A stretch of 24,238 nt of DNA from Collinsella sp. (GCA_022720335.1 JAIHVJ010000037.1:1-24238), one strand, 5' to 3'. Shown: positions 7,595-14,984, counted from the first letter of the stretch. The notes: generated by a model from the letters alone, not told the origin. Numbers and translations are program-made.

Positions 7595-8911
7595 ATGGGG
7601 GAATTCGTGCCGCGGACCAAAACGCTCGGAGGGAACATTCCATGCTTGGCCAGTCCTGAGCTCGCACGAAAGCGCCAGAAGGCACTTTCGGCTCGTGCGG
7701 AACTGCGCGCGGAACGCCTCCTTCGAGCGGAGTCGAACCTCGAAACCCCGGTCGAAACGCAGGCTGACGGAGCGCCGCTTTTCCGCATAAGCGACCTGTC
7801 GGCGGGCTACGACAAGAAGGTCGTAGTCGAAGGCGTCGATCTGGAGGTTCGCGCGGGCGACGTCGTGGCACTCATCGGGCCGAACGGCTCGGGCAAGTCG
7901 ACCATCTTGAAAACCATCACACGCCATCTGGCACCGCTTGCCGGCGCGGTCGAGCTCGACGGGCGGGAGATTTCCCGATGGAAGACGGCGGAGTTCGCAA
8001 GGAACCTTGCCGTTATGCTGACAGATCGCCCCCGGACCGAGCTCCTCACCTGCCGCGATATCGTAGAGGCGGGAAGGCATCCCTACACCGGGCGAATGGG
8101 CACACTCACGCCCGACGACCATAATCGGGTCGACGAGGCCATGAAAACCGCACATGTGGAAAAGCTTGCCGAGCGCGACTTCATGCAGATAAGCGACGGG
8201 CAACGCCAGCGCGTCATGCTCGCACGCGCCATCGCGCAGGATCCGCGCGTGCTCGTGCTCGACGAGCCCACGTCGTATCTCGATATCCGCTACCAGATCG
8301 ACCTGCTGCGAATACTTCGCCACCTTGCGAAATCGCGGAATGTTGCTGTCATCATGTCCATCCACGAACTCGAGCTCGCGCAGAAAAGCGCCGACAAGGT
8401 GATTTGCGTGAAGGACGGCCGGGTCTTCCGCGCCGGCGCACCCGAGGACATATTCACGCGCGAGACGATTGGCGAGCTCTACGGCCTTCAACATGGCACC
8501 TTCAACGAGCGCTTCGGCAGCGTGGAAATTGGGCGCCCGCACGGCGATGCGCACACGTTCGTCATCGCCGGCGCAGGTACGGGGTCGGCTGTGTTTCGCC
8601 AGCTCATCCGGCAGGGCAAGGCGTTCTACGCGGGCGTTCTGCACGAAGGGGACATCGACTGCGAGCTCGCGCGCGACCTGGCGACGGAATGCGTGGCCGA
8701 GCGCGCCTTCGAGCCGATCGGGGATAAAACCATAGCCCGCGCCAAAGAGCTCCTCGTCCACTGCACGCGCCTTATCGTGTGCCCCGCCGCCTTCGGCACC
8801 ATAAACGCCCGCAACGCAGAGCTCGTCGAGTTCGCACGCTCGCATGGTATCGAGGTCATGCGAGCGCGCGAAGGCGCATCGGAGGATTCCCAATTGGAGT
8901 GGGAAGGATAA
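7595..8911 (+). CDS. ABC importer ATPase with C-terminal accessory domain
   Basis: 438 residues; family members such as BtuD or FhuC are about 250-270. An N-terminal extension of about 60 residues rich in Arg and Ala precedes the ATPase domain (about 62-300). Walker A is GPNGSGKS (95-102), the signature is ISDGQRQR (199-206), Walker B is VLVLDEPTS (219-227), and the switch His is His257 in SIHELE. Residues about 318-425 form an extra alpha/beta domain (HTFVIAGAGTGSAVFRQLIR, AFYAGVLHEGDIDCELA, AFEPIGDKTI, LIVCPAAFGTINARNAEL) with a glycine-rich start reminiscent of a nucleotide-binding loop; its role is unknown. The start codon abuts the permease stop (TAGATG). It is the last gene of the riboswitch operon. 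Confidence 0.92.
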   Translation: MGEFVPRTKTLGGNIPCLASPELARKRQKALSARAELRAERLLRAESNLETPVETQADGAPLFRISDLSAGYDKKVVVEGVDLEVRAGDVVALIGPNGSGKSTILKTITRHLAPLAGAVELDGREISRWKTAEFARNLAVMLTDRPRTELLTCRDIVEAGRHPYTGRMGTLTPDDHNRVDEAMKTAHVEKLAERDFMQISDGQRQRVMLARAIAQDPRVLVLDEPTSYLDIRYQIDLLRILRHLAKSRNVAVIMSIHELELAQKSADKVICVKDGRVFRAGAPEDIFTRETIGELYGLQHGTFNERFGSVEIGRPHGDAHTFVIAGAGTGSAVFRQLIRQGKAFYAGVLHEGDIDCELARDLATECVAERAFEPIGDKTIARAKELLVHCTRLIVCPAAFGTINARNAELVEFARSHGIEVMRAREGASEDSQLEWEG

Positions 8912-8927
8912 ACTGGACTTTTTTTAA

Positions 8928-9020
8928 GGATCCTCAGGCTACAGCTCCTACGCCGGCGAGGTCTCCAAGGCGCCGGAGAACCTCGTGAACAGGAATTTCC
9001 ACGCCGACGAGCCCAACTAG
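8928..9020 (+). mobile_element. IS3-family transposase (orfB) remnant
   Basis: An open stretch of 30 codons between stop codons reads YSSYAGEVSKAPENL, one Val, then NRNFHADEPN and TAG. This is a recognisable piece of IS3/IS150-type OrfB, just before where the integrase core would continue with a WxTDxTEF-like stretch. Everything else of the element is gone, and I see no terminal inverted repeats nearby. It lies between the ABC operon and the TetR gene, at the point where base composition drops, and its TAG is only 2 bp from the convergent tetR stop. It is read as a scar, not a functional gene. Confidence 0.7.
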
Positions 9021-9022
9021 GC

Positions 9023-9634
9023 CTAATCCAAGCGAGATTCCAGACTCGAAAGGCCGTTGAGCGTGAGGTCGTTGGCAACCTCCGAGACGCGCTCGATAGG
9101 AACCGAACCGTCAGACAGCGCCCACGTGCGATAAATACCGATAATACCCGACAGCAAAAACGCCAGATAGTAGTCGAACATCTCGTCCTTGAGACCTTGG
9201 GGCAGCAGATCGCGCTCGGCAATCTCGTGCTCGAGCGGCGCACGAAGACGAGCCATAAAATCATCGAGCGGAATGTTCTCGATCAGCTGACGATTGAGCA
9301 CCAAGTTGTTGCACAGTGCCTCGTTAACGGTTTTAAAGAAGGTCGCCGCCGCGCCAAGAGCGCGCTCATTGGTGTCGCCGTCCATTGAAGCAAGCGTTTT
9401 CTCGACCGAGTCGACAATCATCTCCACCACATCGACGGCAATGGCATCAAGCAGGCCGTCAACCGTACCAAAGTGAACGTAGAAGGTCTTGCGGTCGACA
9501 TTGGCCTCGCGCGCGATGGCACTCACCGTAATGTCTGCCAGCGGCTTTTCCATGAGCAGGCGCTCGAAAGCCGAAAGGATGGCATTACGGCTGCGAACGA
9601 TGCGACGATCAAGACGCGGTTTGCTGGTTGCCAT
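9023..9634 (-). CDS. TetR-family transcriptional regulator
   Basis: 203 residues, normal for the family. The N-terminal helix-turn-helix (about residues 10-57) shows TVSAIAREANVDRKTFYVHF, a textbook TetR recognition region. The C-terminal ligand and dimer domain is alpha-helical and includes LAFLLSGIIGIYRTWAL, the TetR_C-like stretch often seen in membrane-stress or lipid regulators. ATG 9634 is preferred because GAAGGGA lies about 8 bp upstream; an in-frame start at 9661 lacks such a site. It reads in the same direction as the flippase-domain gene upstream, with a 116-bp gap that holds an inverted repeat (9678-9701) that could be its operator. The ligand cannot be read from sequence. Confidence 0.9.
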   Translation of the reverse strand: MATSKPRLDRRIVRSRNAILSAFERLLMEKPLADITVSAIAREANVDRKTFYVHFGTVDGLLDAIAVDVVEMIVDSVEKTLASMDGDTNERALGAAATFFKTVNEALCNNLVLNRQLIENIPLDDFMARLRAPLEHEIAERDLLPQGLKDEMFDYYLAFLLSGIIGIYRTWALSDGSVPIERVSEVANDLTLNGLSSLESRLD

Positions 9635-9677
9635 GGGCGTGTCCCTTCGATATGCGAGCATTCATCAACAGATGAGA

Positions 9678-9701
9678 GATAATCTACGTAAGAGGATTAT
9701 C
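9678..9701. promoter_or_regulatory. Candidate TetR operator
   Basis: GATAATC (9678-9684) and its exact complement GATTATC (9695-9701) are separated by 10 bp that contain the palindrome TACGTA (9685-9690). The repeat lies about 45 bp upstream of the TetR start, a common position for autoregulation. No clear -35/-10 pair was found around it. Confidence 0.4.
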
Positions 9702-9750
9702 CCCCATACAGCACAAATATGCCTCGCATCATGAAGAACGCACGACTGCC

Positions 9751-11058
9751 CTACTGCGACTTAGGGTGCTTCTTCTTATTAAGTGCCGACGGAGATACGC
9801 GAATACCATCGCCTGTCTGGCGCACATAGGCTTTATGAGCCGGCTTAGCGGTCCCAGAAGCCTTCTGAGCGCGCTTCTTGGGATCAACGGTAACAGCATT
9901 CGTGGGGTGCGGCATAGTGGGCGCAGAGGGCGTCTGAGGCGTGCGGCCGAGCTTGCGCATCACACGATCCCAGCGCGCATGGATGCTCTCGTTGTGGGCG
10001 CTCTTAAGTCCCAGCAGGGGCGCAGCCAAAATGGTCGGCGCAATAAACGTAATGAGGCGCCACAGCAGATAGCCGGCGGTCGAAGCCGACCCAAAGAAAT
10101 GACCCAAGAACAATGCAAAGCCGCCCTCGGCACCACCAGTTCCACCGGGCAAGGGAACCGCAGAGCTCAGCAGCTGGACAAAGGCGCTCGCGGCCATGAC
10201 CGAGAAAAAGTCGACCTCGTGGTGGCCAAAGGCAAGCATCAGGAAATACGGAACCAGATAGAAAAACGCGAGTTGCAGCATGGTGATGACCACCGTGAGC
10301 AGCATGGAAGAAAAATGTCCGGCTGAAAGCTTGAACTTCTCGGAGAAGGAGTAGATCTCGCCATCGACAAACGTGCGCCATCCCTCGATCTTAGTGGCCG
10401 AGACACCAATGCGCTCGAGCCAATTGATGATGCAATGGGCGACGCGCGTGACGGTCTTAGGCATGAGCGCGACGGCGAAGATGCCCAGCAAGATGCAGCA
10501 GTGCCCACCAAAGCTAAAGACGCACAGCAACGTCATGTCGCCATAGCGCTCGGCAAAAAACGGCATGCGAGCAAGCAGTAGGATAGCGCCCCAGGCAACG
10601 AGGCCAAACTGGTACACGATAAAACGCGTGAATTGCGTGGCGCCGGCCTCGCCCACGTTTTGGCCGGCCTTGGTCAGGCGATAGATTTGAGCCGGGGTGG
10701 AGCCCATCATCATGGGCGTCAGGTTACCAAAGAAGATGCCACTCGCCTCGACCGAGATCAGGTCGCGGATGCCGACGGGCGAATTGGGATCGAGCCAGAC
10801 GGCGATCGCATAGGCCACAATGCCAAAGAACAGGTACATGAACATGCAAAGACACGCGACAACGAGCCATGACGCCTGGACGCTCGACATAGCGGCCCAG
10901 AACTGCCCCATCTGCCCGGTTACCACCAGATAGACGATATAACCTACCAGCACGACGCCGATAAAGATGGCGCCGCGGCGTGCGCTCTTATTGTCATCTC
11001 CGCCCGAGGCCTCAACCTCGACCTGGGGCTTAGACGTATGCTGAGAGGACTCCGTCAT
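9751..11058 (-). CDS. Lysylphosphatidylglycerol-synthase/flippase-domain membrane protein (YbhN/UPF0104 type)
   Basis: 435 residues with about eight hydrophobic segments. The strongest family sign is PLPGGTGGAEGGF in the C-terminal half, matching the P-x-PGGxGxxE pattern of the MprF flippase/UPF0104 family; GNLTPMMMGSTPAQIYRLTK in the N-terminal half is the matching conserved loop. These proteins are predicted to move or modify lipids or lipid-linked precursors in the cytoplasmic membrane; the substrate is unknown here. There is no synthetase domain, so it is not full MprF. The tail (about 365-435) is basic and Pro/Ala/Lys-rich, probably cytoplasmic. ATG 11058 has AGAAGGAGT just upstream; in-frame codons extend to 11124 but lie in the spacer. 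A TetR gene follows in the same direction. Confidence 0.85.
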   Translation of the reverse strand: MTESSQHTSKPQVEVEASGGDDNKSARRGAIFIGVVLVGYIVYLVVTGQMGQFWAAMSSVQASWLVVACLCMFMYLFFGIVAYAIAVWLDPNSPVGIRDLISVEASGIFFGNLTPMMMGSTPAQIYRLTKAGQNVGEAGATQFTRFIVYQFGLVAWGAILLLARMPFFAERYGDMTLLCVFSFGGHCCILLGIFAVALMPKTVTRVAHCIINWLERIGVSATKIEGWRTFVDGEIYSFSEKFKLSAGHFSSMLLTVVITMLQLAFFYLVPYFLMLAFGHHEVDFFSVMAASAFVQLLSSAVPLPGGTGGAEGGFALFLGHFFGSASTAGYLLWRLITFIAPTILAAPLLGLKSAHNESIHARWDRVMRKLGRTPQTPSAPTMPHPTNAVTVDPKKRAQKASGTAKPAHKAYVRQTGDGIRVSPSALNKKKHPKSQ

Positions 11059-11161
11059 GAGACTCCTTCTAACAGTCAAAATATCTTGGATATTGTACCC
11101 GTAAGGGCCATAGGCAGAACGCAAAGCTCTGGTTCAAACGGGAATTGCAGACGGTTGTTTG

Positions 11162-11198
11162 AAAATAAAAAACCCGGCCTTCCATGGGAAGTCCGGGT
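11162..11198 (-). terminator. Intrinsic terminator after the tRNA-Glu genes
   Basis: On the minus strand ACCCGG pairs with CCGGGT and, past one mismatch, CTTCC pairs with GGAAG around a 3-nt loop (11172-11198). The stem is followed by a T-run (complement of AAAAAA at 11167-11172, then ATTTTC). It sits about 10 bp after the second tRNA in transcription order and isolates the tRNA unit from the flippase-domain gene. Confidence 0.85.
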
Positions 11199-11208
11199 AT
11201 CAAATGCG

Positions 11209-11285
11209 TGGTAGCCCGTACCAGATTCGAACTGGTGATCTCCGCCTTGAGAGGGCGGCGTCCTAAACCGCTAGACGAACGGGCC
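11209..11285 (-). tRNA. tRNA-Glu(CUC), second copy in transcription order
   Basis: The 77-nt sequence folds as a full cloverleaf. Acceptor GGCCCGT pairs with ACGGGCT, D-arm stem GTCT pairs with GGAC, anticodon stem CCGCC pairs with GGCGG around loop CTCTCAA (anticodon CUC, reading GAG), and T-arm ACCAG pairs with CTGGT around TTCGAAT. The 3' CCA is encoded. It is identical to the copy at 11308-11384. Confidence 0.97.
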
Positions 11286-11307
11286 ATAAGCCTCAGCAGA
11301 AAAGAAA

Positions 11308-11384
11308 TGGTAGCCCGTACCAGATTCGAACTGGTGATCTCCGCCTTGAGAGGGCGGCGTCCTAAACCGCTAGACGAACGGGCC
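11308..11384 (-). tRNA. tRNA-Glu(CUC), first copy in transcription order
   Basis: Identical 77-nt sequence to the copy at 11209-11285, with the same cloverleaf, CUC anticodon and encoded CCA. The two genes repeat with a 99-bp period and a 22-bp A-rich spacer, which shares almost nothing outside the tRNA bodies. They are most likely processed from one transcript. Confidence 0.97.
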
Positions 11385-11418
11385 ACATGACATCTGCACT
11401 GCCGTGCTGCGAGGAAAT

Positions 11419-11447
11419 ATATTACGGGACAAAAAACGTCAGCGCAA
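11419..11447 (-). promoter_or_regulatory. Promoter of the tRNA-Glu pair
   Basis: On the minus strand, -35 TTGCGC (11442-11447) and -10 TAATAT (11419-11424) are separated by 17 bp. The -10 lies about 35 bp upstream of the first tRNA. Confidence 0.6.
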
Positions 11448-11462
11448 GAAGAAATTCCAAAT

Positions 11463-11481
11463 TGCCGAAAAATTGTCGGCA
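11463..11481 (-). terminator. Weak hairpin after the cca remnant
   Basis: TGCCGA (11463-11468) pairs with TCGGCA (11476-11481) around a 7-nt loop. On the minus strand it is followed by AATTTGGAATTTCTTC, only moderately T-rich. It lies 30 bp past the cca stop and just upstream of the tRNA promoter. Confidence 0.4.
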
Positions 11482-11511
11482 GGTTATGGAACACGCAGGT
11501 AAACTGGGTAG

Positions 11512-12766
11512 CTAATGCAAGTTGAGATGGAGCAAAAGAGCTTCGCGCTCATTGGGAATGTTGTCTTCAATCACGGCGTCGAGGGCCGTGTTGAGTAGCT
11601 GCCCCAGTTCCGGCCCGGGCTTGACGCCGGCGCGAATCAAGTCGCCGCCATTGATGGCAAGCATCTTAAGCGTATAGGGCTCCCCCGCCGCAAGCAGCTC
11701 GTGAGCCAGCGCGCGCATCTCCTCGATCGTCTCGACGTAATAGAAACACGAAGGTGCCTTGCCGAGTGTGTCGGCACGCTTAAGGTCCATGAGCTCGTCC
11801 ATCAGACGCGGCGTATCGACACCCTCGCCCGAAAGCGCGCGCATCATATTGAGCAGGCAGGATCGCTCGGAACGCAGCGGCTTATCATGGTATTTGATCA
11901 GCAGGCACACATCGCGAACCAAATCGTGCGAAAGCGCCAGACGATCCATGATGACACGCGCCTTCTTGGCGCCGAGCTCGGGATGACCGTAGAAGTGTCC
12001 GCTTCCGGCATGATCGACCGTAAAGCAATCGGGCTTGGAAACATCGTGCAAAAACGCCGCCCACATAAGGCTCGACGAGGGCGCGACACCATCGCACAGC
12101 GCCAGCTCCCCTGCCACCGTCAGCACGCGGGCGATATGCTCGTAGACGTTAAACGCATGGTAGACGCTGCGCTGGTCAAACCCGCGAGCGGGCGCGAGCT
12201 CGGGCACGGCGGCGCAAACAAGCTCGGGGTAGCGAAGCATCGCGTCTCCCCCGTGGCCGGTCGAAAGAATGCCTTCGAGCTCAATGCCCACGCGCTCCTC
12301 CAACGGCGCGGATGAGCTTGCGCTTCAGGTCGCCCTGGCCATCGTAGCGGTCGACAAGACCGCGCTCGGGATGCCAGGCCATAGCGTTAACGGTAAAGTC
12401 GCGGCGCGCCAGATCGTCCTCAAGCGACGCCGCACGCTCCACACTCTGGGGGTGACGGCCATCGGTGTAAAAGCCGTCCAGGCGGTAGGTGGTGACCTCA
12501 ATGCGCTCGTCATCGCAAATGGACGTGATGCCGCCAAATTTAATGCCCGACTCAACCACGGCAATATCAGCCGCCTCGAGCGCCGCCTTGGACTCCTGCC
12601 ACAGGCCGCTGCAACACATGTCCACATCGTGGCTGGGGCGCCCCATCAGGGCATCACGTACCCAACCGCCTACGTACCAAGCCTCAAGACCAGCCGCCTC
12701 AAGCGCGCGTAGGACACGGATGGAGGCATCGGTCGGCTGCGTACCGTTGAGCGAAACATTGCACAT
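11512..12766 (-). pseudogene. cca: CCA-adding tRNA nucleotidyltransferase broken by internal deletion and frameshift
   Basis: The 5' part (12766 to 12281) gives 161 residues with the nucleotidyltransferase head: WYVGGWVRDALMGRPSHDVD carries the GGxVRD and DxD motifs, then RRDFTVNAMAWHPERGLVDR and LIRAVG. It then ends at a TGA. The other frame from about 12303 to 11512 continues with ERVGIELEGIL and an HD-type domain (YHAFNVYEHI, AAFLHDVSKPDC, HFYGHPELGAKKA). In intact family members LIRAVG is followed by DPxxRFxEDALRxLRAxRF and about 50 residues before the ERVGIEL-like stretch; all of that is absent. The lesion is thus an internal deletion of about 50 codons that also changes frame. AGGAGG precedes the ATG at 12766. 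A sequencing or assembly error cannot be excluded. Confidence 0.8.
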
Positions 12767-12863
12767 GCCTATGGCCTCCTGCGACTATCAAATTGGCTAT
12801 CGATTGCATCTGCAAGAAGTCTAGCAAGAAACAGCCTCTACTGCACACGCAAGTCCGATAAAC

Positions 12864-12897
12864 AAAAACGCATCCGTCTTGGTTTAAGACGGATGCG
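12864..12897 (-). terminator. Intrinsic terminator of the downstream fruK gene
   Basis: A 12-bp perfect stem CGCATCCGTCTT (12869-12880) pairs with 12886-12897 around a 5-nt loop. On the minus strand it is followed by TTTTTGTTT. It lies about 35 bp past the fruK stop and separates it from cca. Confidence 0.9.
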
Positions 12898-12930
12898 AAT
12901 TAATCGAACTATTCAGGCGAGGTGCCGAAA

Positions 12931-13863
12931 CTAGCAGACCTGGCGAACTTCGATGTTCTTCTTGTATTCGTCCACCTTGGCAAAGTCGCCCAGACCCGGG
13001 CACTCGACCACGTTGGCGCCGGTGGCCATCGAGAGGCGCAGGGCGTCCTCAACGCGCTCGGGAGCATCGTGCCACACGGACAGGAAGGCAGCGAGCGAGG
13101 AATCGCCGGCGCAGACGGTCGACAGCAGCTTGACCTCAAAGGTGCGGTTCGCAAACCAAATGTGCTCGCCGTTAGAGAAATAGGCACCGGCGCCGCCGAG
13201 GGTCAGCAACACATTCTTGGCGCCCTTGGCATGGAGCTCGGCCATAGCGCCCTTGACGGACTCGTCGTCGCCACCGCTCACCTTGATGCCAAAGATGTCG
13301 AGTAGCTCGTCGTCGTTGGGCTTAATGAGCAAAGGCTCCATGGCAATGAGGTCGGCAAGCTGATGGCTCGAGATGTCGAGCACGAACTCGGCGCCCTTGG
13401 CCTTGACGCGGCGCAGGACCTCGGCCAGGAAACCCTCGGAGGTGTTGGGGGGCAGCGAGCCGCTGATAACCAGGCAGGTCATGTCGTCGAGTGAATCGAT
13501 GAGCTCAAACATCTCCTGCTCATTGGCCTCGTTAATGGCGGCACCGGCGTTGACCATGTTGTACTCGGTGTCGGGGCCGGCATTGAGGAACACGTTGACG
13601 CGCGTGATGCCGTCGGTCCACACGGGCTTGACGGGCACGCCCAGGGCCTCGGCGCCCTTAACGATAAACTCGCCCGAGAAACCGGCGAAAAAGCCCAGGA
13701 TCGTGGTGTCGACACCGAAGTGGTCAAGCGTAAACGAGACGTTGAGGCCCTTGCCGTTGGGCGTATAGACGGCGTTGCGAGTACGCGTGACGGTGTTGGC
13801 AGCAAGGCCGTCGCAGGCGATGTTGTAGTCAATGGCGGGATTTGCAGTGAGCGTGTAAATCAT
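12931..13863 (-). CDS. fruK: 1-phosphofructokinase (PfkB family), copy 1
   Basis: 310 residues, normal for FruK. It phosphorylates fructose 1-phosphate made by the fructose PTS to fructose 1,6-bisphosphate. Family marks are MIYTLTANPAIDYNI at the start, YTPNGKGLNVSF (substrate loop), GFFAGFSGEFI, VISGSLPPNTSEGF, LLIKPNDDELLDIFG, and STVCAGDSSLAAFL with the catalytic Asp. The usual GAGD anion hole reads CAGD here. ATG 13863 is chosen because AAAGGAAC lies just upstream and the sequence starts with the conserved MIYTLTANP; an in-frame ATG at 13878 overlaps that site. It stands alone, with a terminator on each side. A tagatose-6-phosphate kinase role is a possible alternative. Confidence 0.92.
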   Translation of the reverse strand: MIYTLTANPAIDYNIACDGLAANTVTRTRNAVYTPNGKGLNVSFTLDHFGVDTTILGFFAGFSGEFIVKGAEALGVPVKPVWTDGITRVNVFLNAGPDTEYNMVNAGAAINEANEQEMFELIDSLDDMTCLVISGSLPPNTSEGFLAEVLRRVKAKGAEFVLDISSHQLADLIAMEPLLIKPNDDELLDIFGIKVSGGDDESVKGAMAELHAKGAKNVLLTLGGAGAYFSNGEHIWFANRTFEVKLLSTVCAGDSSLAAFLSVWHDAPERVEDALRLSMATGANVVECPGLGDFAKVDEYKKNIEVRQVC

Positions 13864-13991
13864 GAATGTTCCTTTCACGAAGCAACGTGTTAATGAAAGT
13901 ATATTCCACGCATCGGTAAAAGGCTAGGACAACTCGGTGAACGGTGTGGAAGCGATGAAGTACGGCGGGACACCTCTCCCCCGTGGCGGAA

Positions 13992-14023
13992 CAAAAAGGC
14001 GCCCCAGCCGAAACCGGGGCGCC
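13992..14023 (-). terminator. Intrinsic terminator after fruK copy 2
   Basis: GGCGCCCC (13998-14005) pairs perfectly with GGGGCGCC (14016-14023) around a 10-nt loop. On the minus strand a TTTTTGTTCC tract follows. It lies 28 bp past the stop of the gene at 14052-14984, so the two fruK genes are not one simple operon. The remaining gap 13864-13991 must hold the copy 1 promoter; only a poor match (TATACT near 13902-13907) is visible. Confidence 0.9.
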
Positions 14024-14051
14024 GCATGCGCACGAATATGTCGCGTTTCGA

Positions 14052-14984
14052 TTACTGACGATCGAGCTTGCGGACAGCAACGCGCTTGCTGTACTCGTCG
14101 ACGTGACCGAAGTCACCAATGCCGACGGACTCGGCAACGTTGGCGCCGGTGGCCATAGCGAGCTTCATGGCCTCCTCGACGTTGTCGCGATCCCTGTACC
14201 ACTTGTGCAGGAACGCAGCGAGGGTGCAGTCGCCGGCGCAGACGGAAGAGACCAGCTTGATGTTGAACTCACGCTTGGCGTACCAGATGTCCTCGCCGTT
14301 GGAGAAGTAAGCGTCGCCGCGGCTACCACGGGTGAGCAGCACGTTCTGAACGCCAGCGTCGTGAGCCATCTTCATAGCAACGCGAACCTCGTCGTCGGTG
14401 TCGACCGGCACGCCGAAGATGGCCTTCATCTCGTGATGGTTCGGCTTGATGAGCAGCGGCTTCTTGTGAGCGAGCTCCTTGAGCTTGTCGGAGGACAGGT
14501 CCAGGACGACGTCGGCGCCACGAGCCTGAGCGTGCTCCATGACCTGAGCCAGGAAGTCGGGCGTAGCTTTGGGAGGCACGGAGCCGGAAACGATCAGGCA
14601 CTCGAGATCGCCCGCGGTGTCCAGGATGTTATAGAGCTCCTCCTGGTGCTGCGGCGTGATCGGAGCACCAGGGTTCAGGATGCCGTACTCGTGCTGGCCA
14701 TCGTTGACGTAGGTGTTAATGCGCGTGATACCGTCGGTCCAGACCGGGCGGCAGAGGCAACCCAGGTTCATGACCTCCTCGACGATGAACTTGCCCGTGA
14801 AGCCGGCGAAGAAGCCGAGCGCGACGGTGTCGACGCCCATCTTCTTAAAGGCGAAGGACACGTCGAGGCCCTTGCCGTTAGCCGTGTAGCTGGCCGAACC
14901 GGTGCGGACGTTCTCGTCGGGCTCGAGCGGAGAGCTCGAAACCGTCATGTCGACAGCCGGGTTAGCGGTTAGCGTGTAGAACAT
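14052..14984 (-). CDS. fruK: 1-phosphofructokinase (PfkB family), copy 2
   Basis: 310 residues, a full-length paralog of the gene at 12931-13863. Shared marks are MFYTLTANPAVDMTV, YTANGKGLDVSFAF, GFFAGFTGKFIVEE, VWTDGITRINTY, VSGSVPPKATPDF, LLIKPNHHEMKAIFG and SSVCAGDCTLAAFL with the catalytic Asp. As in copy 1, the anion-hole GAGD motif is CAGD. A GGGGG ribosome binding site precedes ATG 14984. It lies 74 bp after ptsI in the same direction with a hairpin but no T-run between, so it is probably cotranscribed with ptsHI. The two copies may differ in substrate (fructose 1-phosphate versus tagatose 6-phosphate) or only in regulation. Confidence 0.92.
   Translation of the reverse strand: MFYTLTANPAVDMTVSSSPLEPDENVRTGSASYTANGKGLDVSFAFKKMGVDTVALGFFAGFTGKFIVEEVMNLGCLCRPVWTDGITRINTYVNDGQHEYGILNPGAPITPQHQEELYNILDTAGDLECLIVSGSVPPKATPDFLAQVMEHAQARGADVVLDLSSDKLKELAHKKPLLIKPNHHEMKAIFGVPVDTDDEVRVAMKMAHDAGVQNVLLTRGSRGDAYFSNGEDIWYAKREFNIKLVSSVCAGDCTLAAFLHKWYRDRDNVEEAMKLAMATGANVAESVGIGDFGHVDEYSKRVAVRKLDRQ

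Noticed and set aside
7319..8893. A 524-codon open frame on the minus strand opposite the permease end and the ATPase.
   Set aside because: It spans the junction of two well-defined opposite genes and shows no domain of its own.
8881..8927. TTCCCA/TGGGAA hairpin and a T7 run at the end of the ATPase gene as a terminator.
   Set aside because: The T-run lies about 15 bp past the stem, too far for an intrinsic terminator, and the stem is only 6 bp.
11209..11384. Direct repeat with a 99-bp period that might look like the start of a CRISPR array.
   Set aside because: There are only two copies and each is a complete tRNA-Glu.
11069..11494. Open frames through the two tRNA genes, with an internally repeated peptide.
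   Set aside because: The peptide repeat is just the translated tRNA duplication.
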